Source: Caryophanales bacterium
GTDB taxonomy: Bacteria; Bacillota_I; Bacilli_A; RF39; UBA660
Direction: 5' to 3'
Assembly (NCBI GenBank): GCA_016288635.1
Contig: JAEEKZ010000053.1
Coordinates: 1-35,950 of the forward strand
Length of the DNA: 35,950 nucleotides
A model generated the notes under the pieces. The model saw only the letters and a program-made list of their open reading frames with translations, ran no database searches and was not told the origin of the DNA. Numbering within the stretch: position 1 is the first letter of the stretch; each line of letters starts with the position of its first letter. This document shows, piece after piece, positions 23,307-31,118 of this stretch. Both the position numbers and the translations under genes were made by a program.

Positions 23307-25305
23307 AGAAGTTATTTAACATCATGTTGATACCTTGTTGATCAAGCATTCCATTATTACCTTGAACAACTGCTTGGTTATTAACATATTGGCCATTGTC
23401 ATATGCTACAGGTTGTCCATTATTATCATATACAACTTGTTGAGGAATATCACTTACCATAATAGGTTCTATTCCCATATTTTGAGCATAACCATTATCG
23501 TAATATCCTTCACTTGGACCATCAAGCTCTACAATAGTTTCCTTAACTGTAGGTTGTGTTCCATCTTCAGGGACTATATATTGAACTTCCTGGGGTTGAA
23601 CTACTTCTTGATAAGGAGCAGTAGTTGTTTCAACACTAGGAGCTGGTGCAGCAGGTTGTGCAGGGGCTTGAGTTACCGGTGCAGCTTCTGGAGCAGCCTC
23701 TGGCATAACTGGAGCCTCAGCTGGTGTTACCTCAGCTTGAGCTGCTTCAACTTGCGCAGGTTGTTGACTACCATCGCTTCCAATAGTATTAAGTGCTGAT
23801 TGAAGCATTGAATCTAAATTATTGCCTATATTAACTTCATTTTCTCCCTGAGAAACATCAACAGTTTCACTAGCAGCAGGGGTACTTGTATTTTGATTAG
23901 TTTCCTGAGCAGCTACAGCTGTAGTCTCTGGTACAGGTTCTTCTTTAGCAGGAGCTGGAGTAGCTACAGGCTGTTCTTTCTTTCCAACCTCAGTTGCCTC
24001 AGCAGTATCTATTTTAGCATTTACATCTAATTTACCAGCCACATTTGTTTTAGCAGTGTCTCCACTGTTTTTACCAAAGATAGCACTCTTAAGTGAAGCA
24101 TTACTTTCACCGATATCATCATCTACGTCGATAACTCTTAAGATTTCCTCAAATGAAGTATCTCCGTTTTTAACTTTCATTAATCCATCTTCTAGGAAAG
24201 TAATAACTCCTGATTTATTATATGCAAGATCACGTAGATCTTCTTTTTTCATATTATTAACAATTGCATCACGGATATCTTGGTTAAGCGATAATACTTC
24301 ATGCAAAGGCATACGACCATGGTATCCTTTTAAACACTTAGGACATCCTAATGGATTTGGTTTATAAATTTGATCAAGGTCTATACCAAGACCGGCTTTA
24401 AATATACTTTTTTCATATTCAGAAGTAGGTAATAATTGCTTACATTCTGGACATAATCTTTTAACTAATCTTTGTGAAACAATACCTGAAAGAGCACTTC
24501 CTAACAAGTATCTTTCAATATCCATATCTAGTAATCTTTCGATTGTATTAAGTGAGTTATTGGTGTGGATTGTAGATACAACCAAGTGTCCTGTAATAGC
24601 GGCACGTACGGCAATTCTTGCAGTTTCGTCATCACGAATCTCTCCGATCATAATAACATCGGGGTCTTGACGTAAGATACTTCTTAATACATTAGCAAAT
24701 GTTAAACCAATTTCGCTTTGAACTTGTACTTGGTTAATACCAGGAACACGCATTTCGACCGGATCCTCAACTGTAATAATATTTCTATCTACAGTATTTA
24801 ATCTACCTAACATAGAGTAAACAGTTGTTGATTTACCTGAACCAGTAGCTCCTGTTAATAAGATGATACCATTTGGCAACCCAACCATTTTGTTAACTTT
24901 TTCTAGGTTTTCAGGTAAGAAACCTAATTTATCAAGTCCTTTAGATGAAGTTGTGGTATCCAAAATTCTTATAACTATTTTCTCTCCAACAAGAGTAGGT
25001 AAGCAAGATACACGGAGGTCGATAATAGTATTCTTAACCTTCTTGATTGCACCATCTTGTGGAAGACGTGATTCTGTTATATTCATACCAGATATAATTT
25101 TAATTCTAGTAGTTAGATTTCTTTTTACAGATGCAGGGACTTTAGCATATTCAACTAATTCACCATCGATACGTATACGTACATTTAGTGTATCTTCTGA
25201 TGGATCGAAGTGAATATCGGAAGCAGTCTTCTCGTTTGCATCTAGGATCATATCGTTTACTATGTCTACAACTGGAGTTTTTTCATAATCGTATTCTCTA
25301 AACAT
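23305..25305 (-). CDS. PilB/GspE-type secretion ATPase with long disordered tail
   Basis: Hexameric ATPase of the kind that powers type IV pilus assembly or type II secretion. Residues 1-395 form the core: Walker A GATGSGKST (152-160), Asp box around IITVEDPVEMR, Walker B VIMIGE (217-222), His box HLVVSTIHTNNS, and zinc-binding CPEC/CPKC (C285, C288, C321, C324). The usual N-terminal GspE_N domain is missing. Residues ~396-666 form a low-complexity tail rich in Ala, Pro, Glu, Gln and Thr, ending with Tyr/Asn/Gln-rich sequence (VVYDNNGQPVAYDNGQYV). That tail is not part of known PilB/GspE proteins. No pilin, platform protein or prepilin peptidase gene is in the window, so partners must lie elsewhere. 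Confidence 0.92.
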   Translation of the reverse strand: MFREYDYEKTPVVDIVNDMILDANEKTASDIHFDPSEDTLNVRIRIDGELVEYAKVPASVKRNLTTRIKIISGMNITESRLPQDGAIKKVKNTIIDLRVSCLPTLVGEKIVIRILDTTTSSKGLDKLGFLPENLEKVNKMVGLPNGIILLTGATGSGKSTTVYSMLGRLNTVDRNIITVEDPVEMRVPGINQVQVQSEIGLTFANVLRSILRQDPDVIMIGEIRDDETARIAVRAAITGHLVVSTIHTNNSLNTIERLLDMDIERYLLGSALSGIVSQRLVKRLCPECKQLLPTSEYEKSIFKAGLGIDLDQIYKPNPLGCPKCLKGYHGRMPLHEVLSLNQDIRDAIVNNMKKEDLRDLAYNKSGVITFLEDGLMKVKNGDTSFEEILRVIDVDDDIGESNASLKSAIFGKNSGDTAKTNVAGKLDVNAKIDTAEATEVGKKEQPVATPAPAKEEPVPETTAVAAQETNQNTSTPAASETVDVSQGENEVNIGNNLDSMLQSALNTIGSDGSQQPAQVEAAQAEVTPAEAPVMPEAAPEAAPVTQAPAQPAAPAPSVETTTAPYQEVVQPQEVQYIVPEDGTQPTVKETIVELDGPSEGYYDNGYAQNMGIEPIMVSDIPQQVVYDNNGQPVAYDNGQYVNNQAVVQGNNGMLDQQGINMMLNNF

Positions 25306-25336
25306 AATATACTAATCACACCCTTATTCTTTTTTA

Positions 25337-25365
25337 ATTATACATTATTAATTAAAATTTTACAA
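25337..25365 (-). promoter_or_regulatory. Promoter of the PilB-like gene
   Basis: The minus strand shows TTGTAA (25360-25365), 17 bp, TATAAT (25337-25342). Initiation near 25330 leaves about 25 nt before the ATG, with AAGGGTGTGA as ribosome site. Confidence 0.7.
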
Positions 25366-25491
25366 CCTTATTAATGATATTAAATTTTAAAAAATTACTA
25401 ATAAAATTGTTTTTGAAAGGGGAAATATAATAATGCTTCATTTAAAGTGTAAAAAAGTTGTATTTTTCTCCCTATTTATAGGTGTTTTTGT
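25366..25491. other. AT-rich spacer between divergent units
   Basis: The 314-bp gap 25306-25619 holds the pilB promoter on the left and the rplU promoter and leader on the right. This middle part is very AT-rich. The only item of note is a possible 20-codon ORF at 25433-25495 with AAGGGGA ahead of its ATG (described in the findings). A TATAAT at 25426-25431 has no convincing -35. Confidence 0.5.
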
Positions 25492-25520
25492 TTGACATTA
25501 TGCACTATTACTGGTAAAAT
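25492..25520 (+). promoter_or_regulatory. Promoter of rplU-prp-rpmA
   Basis: TTGACA (25492-25497), 17 bp, TAAAAT (25515-25520), with an extended TGG before the -10. Initiation is expected near 25527. Confidence 0.85.
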
Positions 25521-25526
25521 TTAATT

Positions 25527-25619
25527 GTTTTAATTCATTTTGTTAAAACCACTACGAAAAGGTTTATAAAACCTAATGGTTACCTTAAGTGTGCGACTCG
25601 AAAGAAAAGGAGGTATGAA
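25527..25619 (+). promoter_or_regulatory. rplU leader, candidate L21 leader RNA
   Basis: A leader of about 93 nt precedes L21. It contains a hairpin AGGTTT/AAACCT (near 25560-25573), the short palindrome GGTTACC (25578-25584) and then AAGTGTGCGACTCGAAAG before the ribosome site AGGAGGT. Structured L21 leaders are known upstream of rplU in Firmicutes. I cannot confirm the consensus by eye; no terminator is present, so control would act on translation. Confidence 0.5.
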
Positions 25620-25919
25620 ATGAAAGCAATTATTGAAGTTGGTGGACATCAATATGCTGTATCTGAAGGTGAAAAAATTTATGTTGACCTATTAGATGCT
25701 GAAAAGGACCAAAAAGTTACTTTTGACAAAGTTTTATTTGTTGATGGTAAAGTTGGAGCACCTTACGTAGACGGAGCTTCTGTTGAAGCTGTAGTTGTAA
25801 AGAATGGTAAAGGTAAAAAAATTAAAGTGTTCAAATACAACCCTAAAAAGAAATATCGTAAGACTCAAGGTCATCGTCAACCATATACTTGTGTTGAAGT
25901 TAAAAAGATTAATGGTTAA
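25620..25919 (+). CDS. rplU: 50S ribosomal protein L21
   Basis: Large-subunit protein binding 23S rRNA. At 99 residues it is of normal length. The start [23 protein letters not shown] and the C-terminal [26 protein letters not shown] are diagnostic. ATG 25620 follows AGGAGGT by five bases. An ATG at 25615 opens a two-codon frame ending at TGA (25621-25623) that overlaps the real start, probably without effect. It heads the conserved rplU-prp-rpmA operon, with prp starting three bases after its stop. Confidence 0.98.
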   Translation: MKAIIEVGGHQYAVSEGEKIYVDLLDAEKDQKVTFDKVLFVDGKVGAPYVDGASVEAVVVKNGKGKKIKVFKYNPKKKYRKTQGHRQPYTCVEVKKING

Positions 25920-25922
25920 TTT

Positions 25923-26216
25923 ATGATAAAGATAAATGTTAGAAAAGACTTGATAACAATATCAGGACATGCAAACTATGACGAATACGGAAAAGATATT
26001 GTATGTGCTAGTGTATCAAGTATCGTCTATACAACCGTAAATGGGATATTAAATATTGATAAAGATAGCATATTATTTGAAGATAAAAAAGAAATGACTA
26101 TTAAAATATTAAAACATGATAAATACACTGATACTTTAATTAATAATATGATTGAGTTATTAAGTGATTTAGAAAGTCAGTATCCCGAAAATTTAAAAGT
26201 AAGTAAAGGAGAATGA
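25923..26216 (+). CDS. prp: Ribosomal-processing cysteine protease Prp
   Basis: Prp removes the N-terminal extension of L27 in Firmicutes. The 97-residue protein contains the catalytic pair in [21 protein letters not shown]16 and C28, matching the GHA...GxDIVCAAVS family pattern. Position between rplU and rpmA is the conserved one. The rpmA reading frame overlaps the last bases of prp, so the protease and its substrate are translationally coupled. No separate promoter is seen and the start is three bases after the rplU stop; re-initiation after L21 termination is likely because no strong ribosome site is visible. Confidence 0.95.
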   Translation: MIKINVRKDLITISGHANYDEYGKDIVCASVSSIVYTTVNGILNIDKDSILFEDKKEMTIKILKHDKYTDTLINNMIELLSDLESQYPENLKVSKGE

Positions 26217-26218
26217 AA

Positions 26219-26506
26219 ATGTTTTTTATTAGTTTAAATATTCAAAGATTTGCTCATAAAAAAGGTCAATCTTCTACAGATAATGGTCGTGATTCAGCCG
26301 GACGTAGATTAGGCGCTAAATTGTCTGATGGTCAAAAGGCTACAGCAGGTGCAATAATATATCGTCAAAGAGGAACTAAGATCTATCCAGGTACTAATGT
26401 AGGAATGGGTAAAGATCACACTTTATTTGCTAAGATTGAAGGTATAGTAAAGTTTGAAAGATTAGGAAAAGATAAGAAAAAAGTAAGCGTTTATGAAGTA
26501 AAATAA
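26219..26506 (+). CDS. rpmA: 50S ribosomal protein L27 with Prp-cleavable N-terminus
   Basis: L27 sits near the peptidyl-transferase centre. The mature start is [21 protein letters not shown]. It is preceded by [11 protein letters not shown], which fits the LNxQxF-A site cut by Prp between F11 and A12. Two starts are possible: ATG 26213, touching the ribosome site AAAGGAGA, or ATG 26219, seven bases from it. I choose the second, giving 95 residues. The stop codon lies in the loop of the terminator hairpin. Presence of both the extension and prp supports the processing pathway established in Staphylococcus aureus. Confidence 0.96.
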   Translation: MFFISLNIQRFAHKKGQSSTDNGRDSAGRRLGAKLSDGQKATAGAIIYRQRGTKIYPGTNVGMGKDHTLFAKIEGIVKFERLGKDKKKVSVYEVK

Positions 26507-26522
26507 CATTTACTTTTTTTTT
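26496..26522 (+). terminator. Terminator of rplU-prp-rpmA
   Basis: AAGTAAA (26496-26502) and TTTACTT (26509-26515) enclose a 6-nt loop that includes the TAA stop (26504-26506). A T-run follows. Confidence 0.75.
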
Positions 26523-26536
26523 GCCTATTTTTTCAT

Positions 26537-26564
26537 AAAAAAAGAAGATGAATTATCATCTTCT
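26537..26564 (-). terminator. Terminator of recU-ponA
   Basis: AGAAGATGA (26543-26551) and TCATCTTCT (26556-26564) pair perfectly with a 4-nt loop. On the minus strand a U-run follows (A-run 26537-26543). Two bases of the ponA stop (26563-26565) are in the stem. Confidence 0.88.
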
Positions 26565-29208
26565 AAAAGTCATTATCATCAGGTTTTATTTCAATATTTT
26601 CATCCGGCTTAGTTGGTTCAGGAGTTACTGGAGTTTCTGGAACTACCGGATTATCAACTGGTGGAACAACAGGAATTATAGGTTCATATGATTCCACTGA
26701 AATAGTCGTTGTAATCGCATTAGATGCATTACTCTTAAATATTGAATATGATGATTTAACAGAGAAACTATAAGTTCCAGCAGAAGGGGCTGTATATTTG
26801 AATGTACATATACTGCTTGAACAAGAACTATCATTAACTGTTCCTATTTGTGTTAGGTTTCCATTGTTATTCAAGTATACTGGATAAGTTAATACTCCAA
26901 TATTCTCAGCATTATATTTCTTTCTGGCCTCATAATATTTAACATTATAATCACCATAATAAGTAGTGAAATGTTCTGATAAATAAGCATCACTAATTGC
27001 ATCTGGAGTAGGAATTTTACTCCATGTTAATGTAATTGTTTGATTATTCTTAGTTGCTGTTAAATTAGATGGAGCATTTAATTTAGAGAATCTTGTTGAA
27101 ACAGTATTTGGTTCTGTTCCAGCTTTGAATAATTCTGTAATAATTAAATCGCTTGGTGTATAAGCACTCGGTTTCTGTGGTGGGAATGTTCCTTGTTCAA
27201 CCTCAGAACGCACTACAGAAGAAGGCTTTTTAAATTTACCGTCTTTTTTAGTATATACTTTTGGAGCAACTTCTTGCATAACAGCACGTCTTATATTACC
27301 ACCCTTAGTAGATGTTAAATAATAACTACTTGTTGTTGTATCATATCCAATCCATAATGCAATAGCATATTTAGGATCGTATGTAATATTCCATGCATCT
27401 TGTGTTGCACTTGATGGAACTCCAATTAATTTTGCTGCCTTAGAATCAATTGTTGATGTACCGGTCTTTGCAGCGATATTAACACCATCTTTTTGAATCT
27501 TACCACCAACACCTCTATCACCAGCAGTAACTAACATACTAGTAATCATATAAGCTGTTTCTTCACTCATTACTTGTGTTTGTTTATATTTGTAATTTAT
27601 AACTTCATCAGTTTCAACAAGTTCAATCTTTGTAAATGAATATGGTTCAATATAATATCCTCCACGTCCATATGCTGCATATGCTGCACTCATTTGAAGT
27701 GGGCTAACACCAATACCTCCTCCGATTGCTGCTGATTCGTATAACTCATCACCATAACTAATTCCTAAACTATGTACGAAAGTTTTGATATCTTCTTTAT
27801 GAGCTTTAGCAGTCTCTTGGAATGCTCTTAAAGCTGGTATATTTCTTGATCTTACAAGAGCTTCACGCATGTTCATTAATCCTAAATACTTTCTATCGGC
27901 ATTTCTAATTGTTGTACCATTTGAATATTTAGTTTCCTCATCAAGAAGTGGGGTATAAGTAGATGCATCTAAGAACTCAATATATGGACCATAAGCAAAC
28001 AATATCTTTGCAGAAGATCCTGGCATTCTTTCAATATCTGCTGCTCTATTTAATCCTTTAGCAACATAATTTCTACCACCCGATAATGCTACGATTGACC
28101 CATCTTCCATAGATGTAATAGCAATACCTTCTTGTATCTCATCATCAGGGAATAACTTTTTCTTTTCGTCCAACTCAACTTTATTTAATACTTCCTGAAT
28201 TGCAGGATCTATGGTTGAATATATTTTCATTGTCTCTGAATATGGGTTATGTCCTGTTTTTTCTTTTACATCATTAACAATAAAGTCAATATCTGCTTGG
28301 AAAATACTTGTAGCAGCTTCTTCTTCGTGACTTACTAATAAACTTTTAATTGGAATTGCATTAGCAGCTTTCTGTTCCTCTTCCGTAATATATCCATGTC
28401 TAACCATTAACTTAAGAACAGTTTCTCTTCTTTTAGTTGTAGCATTAGGGAATTTATATGGATTATATGCATATGGGTTTTGGAACATTCCAGCAAGTAG
28501 GGAAGCTTCCGCTAAATTTAAATCAGAAACTGATTTTCCAAAGAAATAATCACAAGCTTCTTCAACTCCAGAAATAGATGCATAGTTTGTATTACCTTTA
28601 TTAAACCATTGGTAATTAACATAGAATTCAATAATTTCTTCTTTGGTATAGGAGTTCTCTATTTTAAATACTGCCATGTAAATATCTTTAAATTTACGAA
28701 TAATACCGCCAATACCTTTAGACTCTTTACCATTATAAATATTCTTTGCAACTTGCATGCTTAATGTTGAAGCACCACCGGCACTTGAATTACCTAATAA
28801 CTGTCCAAAAGTAGCTTTAATAAATCTCGCACCATCTAATCCATTATGTTGAAAGAAACGTGAGTCTTCGGTAGCAATTAGTGCATCTATAAATACTTCT
28901 GATAGATCATCATAAGTAACTAATGTTCTATTATCAGCACCAATTTTAGCAAGCTCATTACCATTTTTATCATATATTATTGTAGATTCCTTAGAATATA
29001 ATAATTCCTTGTTAAAGTCAGGAGAAGTAATAATAATATATAAACCGAATACTAGTACTAATGTTGCAGCCCCAATCATTCCGACCATTATTATATCAAT
29101 TAATATTGATAATACAGGTATTTTATTTTTCTTCTTAATTCTTTTTTTTACCTTTTTTTCTTTTTTCTCTTTTATCTTGGATTTTTCAATATCTTTATCT
29201 TTTTTCAT
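26563..29208 (-). CDS. ponA: Class A penicillin-binding protein (PBP1a type)
   Basis: Bifunctional peptidoglycan synthase. A very Lys-rich cytoplasmic tail (1-30) precedes one membrane helix (about 34-60). The GT51 glycosyltransferase follows with E114 in ATEDSRFFQHNG and GGASTLSMQVAKN. The transpeptidase has SxxK at S398-K401 (PGSSAK, where PGSTFK is more common), SRN near residue 450 and KTGTS near 580. After the catalytic part come a fibronectin type III-like segment (NAPSNLTATKNNQTITLTW, about 718-736) and a Pro/Val/Glu/Asp tail (VVPPVDNPVVPETPV). It overlaps recU by 14 nt, the same gene pair as in Bacillus subtilis, and ends in a terminator. It shows that the organism builds a wall. Confidence 0.97.
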   Translation of the reverse strand: MKKDKDIEKSKIKEKKEKKVKKRIKKKNKIPVLSILIDIIMVGMIGAATLVLVFGLYIIITSPDFNKELLYSKESTIIYDKNGNELAKIGADNRTLVTYDDLSEVFIDALIATEDSRFFQHNGLDGARFIKATFGQLLGNSSAGGASTLSMQVAKNIYNGKESKGIGGIIRKFKDIYMAVFKIENSYTKEEIIEFYVNYQWFNKGNTNYASISGVEEACDYFFGKSVSDLNLAEASLLAGMFQNPYAYNPYKFPNATTKRRETVLKLMVRHGYITEEEQKAANAIPIKSLLVSHEEEAATSIFQADIDFIVNDVKEKTGHNPYSETMKIYSTIDPAIQEVLNKVELDEKKKLFPDDEIQEGIAITSMEDGSIVALSGGRNYVAKGLNRAADIERMPGSSAKILFAYGPYIEFLDASTYTPLLDEETKYSNGTTIRNADRKYLGLMNMREALVRSRNIPALRAFQETAKAHKEDIKTFVHSLGISYGDELYESAAIGGGIGVSPLQMSAAYAAYGRGGYYIEPYSFTKIELVETDEVINYKYKQTQVMSEETAYMITSMLVTAGDRGVGGKIQKDGVNIAAKTGTSTIDSKAAKLIGVPSSATQDAWNITYDPKYAIALWIGYDTTTSSYYLTSTKGGNIRRAVMQEVAPKVYTKKDGKFKKPSSVVRSEVEQGTFPPQKPSAYTPSDLIITELFKAGTEPNTVSTRFSKLNAPSNLTATKNNQTITLTWSKIPTPDAISDAYLSEHFTTYYGDYNVKYYEARKKYNAENIGVLTYPVYLNNNGNLTQIGTVNDSSCSSSICTFKYTAPSAGTYSFSVKSSYSIFKSNASNAITTTISVESYEPIIPVVPPVDNPVVPETPVTPEPTKPDENIEIKPDDNDF

Positions 29209-29761
29209 ATTTTACCTCCAATAATCTATCTAAAGCTTCTATATAGTCTAGACCTTTTAAATAGTTATACTTTATTTCAAAAGAATTCTCAACTATAAAA
29301 CTATATGGAATGCTTTTTCTATCATTATTATTTATAAAATCAATTAATGTGTTTCCATCAAATAAAAAGTATCTACAATTCATACCTATAATAAGGAAAC
29401 AAATTCCATGGTGTTCTAATATTCTTTCCATGTGTTTAATTTGATGATCATGTATATTTCTAAGAGTAAAACTTGTTTTGTTATTACATTCCTTTGCATC
29501 AAATTCAATATATAACCCCTTATATACACCATTATAATCTAAAGTAGATGCTTCTTTAAAGAAGGCATCAGTAATTCTTTTTTTATCATAGTCAATCTTA
29601 ACTATATTTATTGGTGTAGGTTTCTTATATATTATAGCAATATTTTTATCTAAATAATATGCATTAGCATCATTAATTATATGTTCAAGTTCCATTCCTC
29701 GATTAGCATGACTAATTAATTCTTTTTTGAATTGCTTTTTTGCTTTTCCTGGATAATTCAC
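29195..29761 (-). CDS. recU: Holliday junction resolvase RecU
   Basis: RecU cuts Holliday junctions during recombination and chromosome segregation in Firmicutes. The 188-residue protein matches throughout: NRGMELEHIINDAN, YKKPTPINIVKID, STLDYNGVYKGLYIEFDAKE and SFTLRNIHDHQIKHM. The active site contains D75 and K90; the position expected to be glutamate in the E-x-K pair is D88 (FDAKE), a conservative change worth noting. The start is GTG 29761; an overlapping ATG at 29763 is out of frame and stops at once. Its promoter gives a leader of about nine nt. The 3' end overlaps ponA, matching the recU-ponA operon of B. subtilis. Confidence 0.96.
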   Translation of the reverse strand: MNYPGKAKKQFKKELISHANRGMELEHIINDANAYYLDKNIAIIYKKPTPINIVKIDYDKKRITDAFFKEASTLDYNGVYKGLYIEFDAKECNNKTSFTLRNIHDHQIKHMERILEHHGICFLIIGMNCRYFLFDGNTLIDFINNNDRKSIPYSFIVENSFEIKYNYLKGLDYIEALDRLLEVKYEKR

Positions 29762-29776
29762 ATAATCACCGCATCT

Positions 29777-29785
29777 ATTATACCA
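29777..29785 (-). promoter_or_regulatory. Extended -10 promoter of recU-ponA
   Basis: The minus strand reads TGGTATAAT, with initiation expected near 29770, about nine nt before the GTG start. No clear -35. Confidence 0.65.
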
Positions 29786-29872
29786 TGTATTTCATTTTTT
29801 TTAATAAATAAAATAAATATAATATGTATAATAATGTAGAAGATAATAGTATAACGATAGGCCTTGGTTATC

Positions 29873-29901
29873 TTGACGAAAAATGATAATGTTGCTATAA
29901 T
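29873..29901 (+). promoter_or_regulatory. Promoter of gpsB
   Basis: TTGACG (29873-29878), 17 bp, TATAAT (29896-29901) with an extended TGC before it. Initiation near 29908 excludes the upstream in-frame ATG at 29904. Confidence 0.85.
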
Positions 29902-29924
29902 TTATGTGGTTGGAAGGTGTTGCT

Positions 29925-30251
29925 ATGAATGATGGTAGAATAATTCTTACAGTTAAAGATTTACTAGAACAAGATTTTAATATTGATGCTAGAGGCTATA
30001 GACCTCAAGAAGTAGATAAATTCTTGGACATTGTAATCAAAGACTATACAGAATATATGAGCATTATTAAAGCACAAGAAACAGATATTAAGTCTCTAAC
30101 TGAGGAGGTTACTAGTTTAAAACAAGAAATTCGTAGATTGAATGATGAACTAGAAACAGCCGAAAAAGAGAATAGTAAAGCATCCAACAATTTAGATTTG
30201 TTAAAGAGAATTTCTAAATTAGAAAAAGCCGTTTATGGTTCAAACGAATAA
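29925..30251 (+). CDS. gpsB: Cell division protein GpsB (DivIVA family)
   Basis: GpsB coordinates wall synthesis with division by binding PBPs at the membrane. From ATG 29925 (after GGAAGGTG) it has 108 residues, the usual size. The DivIVA-type N-domain carries the signature DARGYRPQEVDKFLD (21-35). A long coiled coil follows (about 45-85). The C-terminal LLKRISKLEKAVYG (92-105) is the GpsB trimerisation element. The class A PBP in this window is a likely partner, by analogy with B. subtilis PBP1. The gpsB-rnpB order is also that of B. subtilis. Its stop codon lies inside the first helix of the RNase P RNA. Confidence 0.95.
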   Translation: MNDGRIILTVKDLLEQDFNIDARGYRPQEVDKFLDIVIKDYTEYMSIIKAQETDIKSLTEEVTSLKQEIRRLNDELETAEKENSKASNNLDLLKRISKLEKAVYGSNE

Positions 30252-30606
30252 TCTTTAGACAAATGCTATATATTTATTATATAGAGGAAAGTCCATGCTC
30301 GCACTGTTCTGAAATGACAGTAGTGTTTGTGCTTAGGGAAAGAATAACCTAAGGTAGTCGAAAGACTAACGGCTTCGAAAAGGCCTGTTAAATGGTCTAA
30401 GTAGATGTAAAAGTGCCAAAGAGACGAAGAACCGGGAAACTGGGGAAGTGGAACGTGGTAAACCCCGCAAGCGAGAAACCCAAATTTGGTAGGGGAACTC
30501 TTACAAGAGAATTTTAATTGAGTAAGGGATAGCTTAGGCTATAGATAAATATTTGTCACTTAACGAAAGTTGAGTACAGAACATGGCTTATTAAGATTAT
30601 TTTTTT
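30247..30606 (+). ncRNA. rnpB: RNase P RNA, type B
   Basis: Catalytic RNA that matures tRNA 5' ends. Diagnostic segments are GAGGAAAGTCC (30284-30294) and ACAGAACATGGCTTA (from 30576), which form the P4 core. GTGCCAAAGAGACGAAG (near 30413) and GTGGAACGTGGTAAACCCCGC (near 30448) are also present; its GGTAAACC binds the tRNA CCA end. Helix P1 is AATAATCTT (30247-30255) with AAGATTATT (30593-30601), followed by a U-run, so P1 could double as a terminator. The fold resembles the Bacillus type B class. No promoter is obvious between gpsB and rnpB, suggesting processing from a shared transcript or a promoter within gpsB. Confidence 0.95.
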
Positions 30607-30639
30607 AATTTGTAACCAAAAATAAAGGAGTGAATTATT

Positions 30640-31116
30640 TTGGATGGAATAGGTGAATCGTTAAGAGAAGCCAGATTATCATCGGGAGTAAGCCTTGAAG
30701 AAGTAAGTAGGGATTTAGGGCTTAACGTATTAATACTCGAAAACATTGAAAGTGGTAAAATAGGGGCATTTAAAAATGTTTTAGAATTAAAAACAAATAT
30801 TTCAGATTATGCAAAATATCTTGGCTTAGACTCTGAAGCATTAGTAGATGAATTCAATGATTATATGTTTGAATACACATCAAAAATTCCTGTTAAAGAG
30901 ATTGAAAAATCTATTGAACAACAGCAAAAGAAAGAAGGAAAAGAAAAAACCATTTCTTCTCCATATACAGCAGAAAAAAGTAATTCTTTATGGATATATA
31001 TTGCTATTGGAGTATTGGTGTTTGTTCTAGTGATATTAGCGATATTCTGGTGCACAAAACAAGTTACAACAAGGAATGTGGAAGTATCCACGACAGTATT
31101 AAATTATAGGAGGTAA
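30640..31116 (+). CDS. rodZ: RodZ-like membrane protein with N-terminal HTH
   Basis: RodZ-type proteins link the cell-shape cytoskeleton to the membrane. This 158-residue protein has an N-terminal helix-turn-helix (about 4-75, GESLREARLSSGVSLEEVSRDL). A Gln/Lys-rich linker leads to one membrane helix (about 117-137). Only about 20 residues lie outside, so the usual C-terminal domain is missing. The start is TTG 30640, nine bases after AAAGGAG; the nearby ATG is out of frame. It ends two bases before pgsA, the same order as ymfM-pgsA in B. subtilis, which supports the call. The shortness leaves some doubt whether it acts in shape or as a membrane-bound regulator. Confidence 0.78.
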   Translation: MDGIGESLREARLSSGVSLEEVSRDLGLNVLILENIESGKIGAFKNVLELKTNISDYAKYLGLDSEALVDEFNDYMFEYTSKIPVKEIEKSIEQQQKKEGKEKTISSPYTAEKSNSLWIYIAIGVLVFVLVILAIFWCTKQVTTRNVEVSTTVLNYRR

Positions 31117-31118
31117 TT

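Noticed and set aside
23335-25213. Several plus-strand ORFs inside the PilB-like gene
   Set aside because: They are antisense shadows of the ATPase and its low-complexity tail, without ribosome sites or recognisable motifs.
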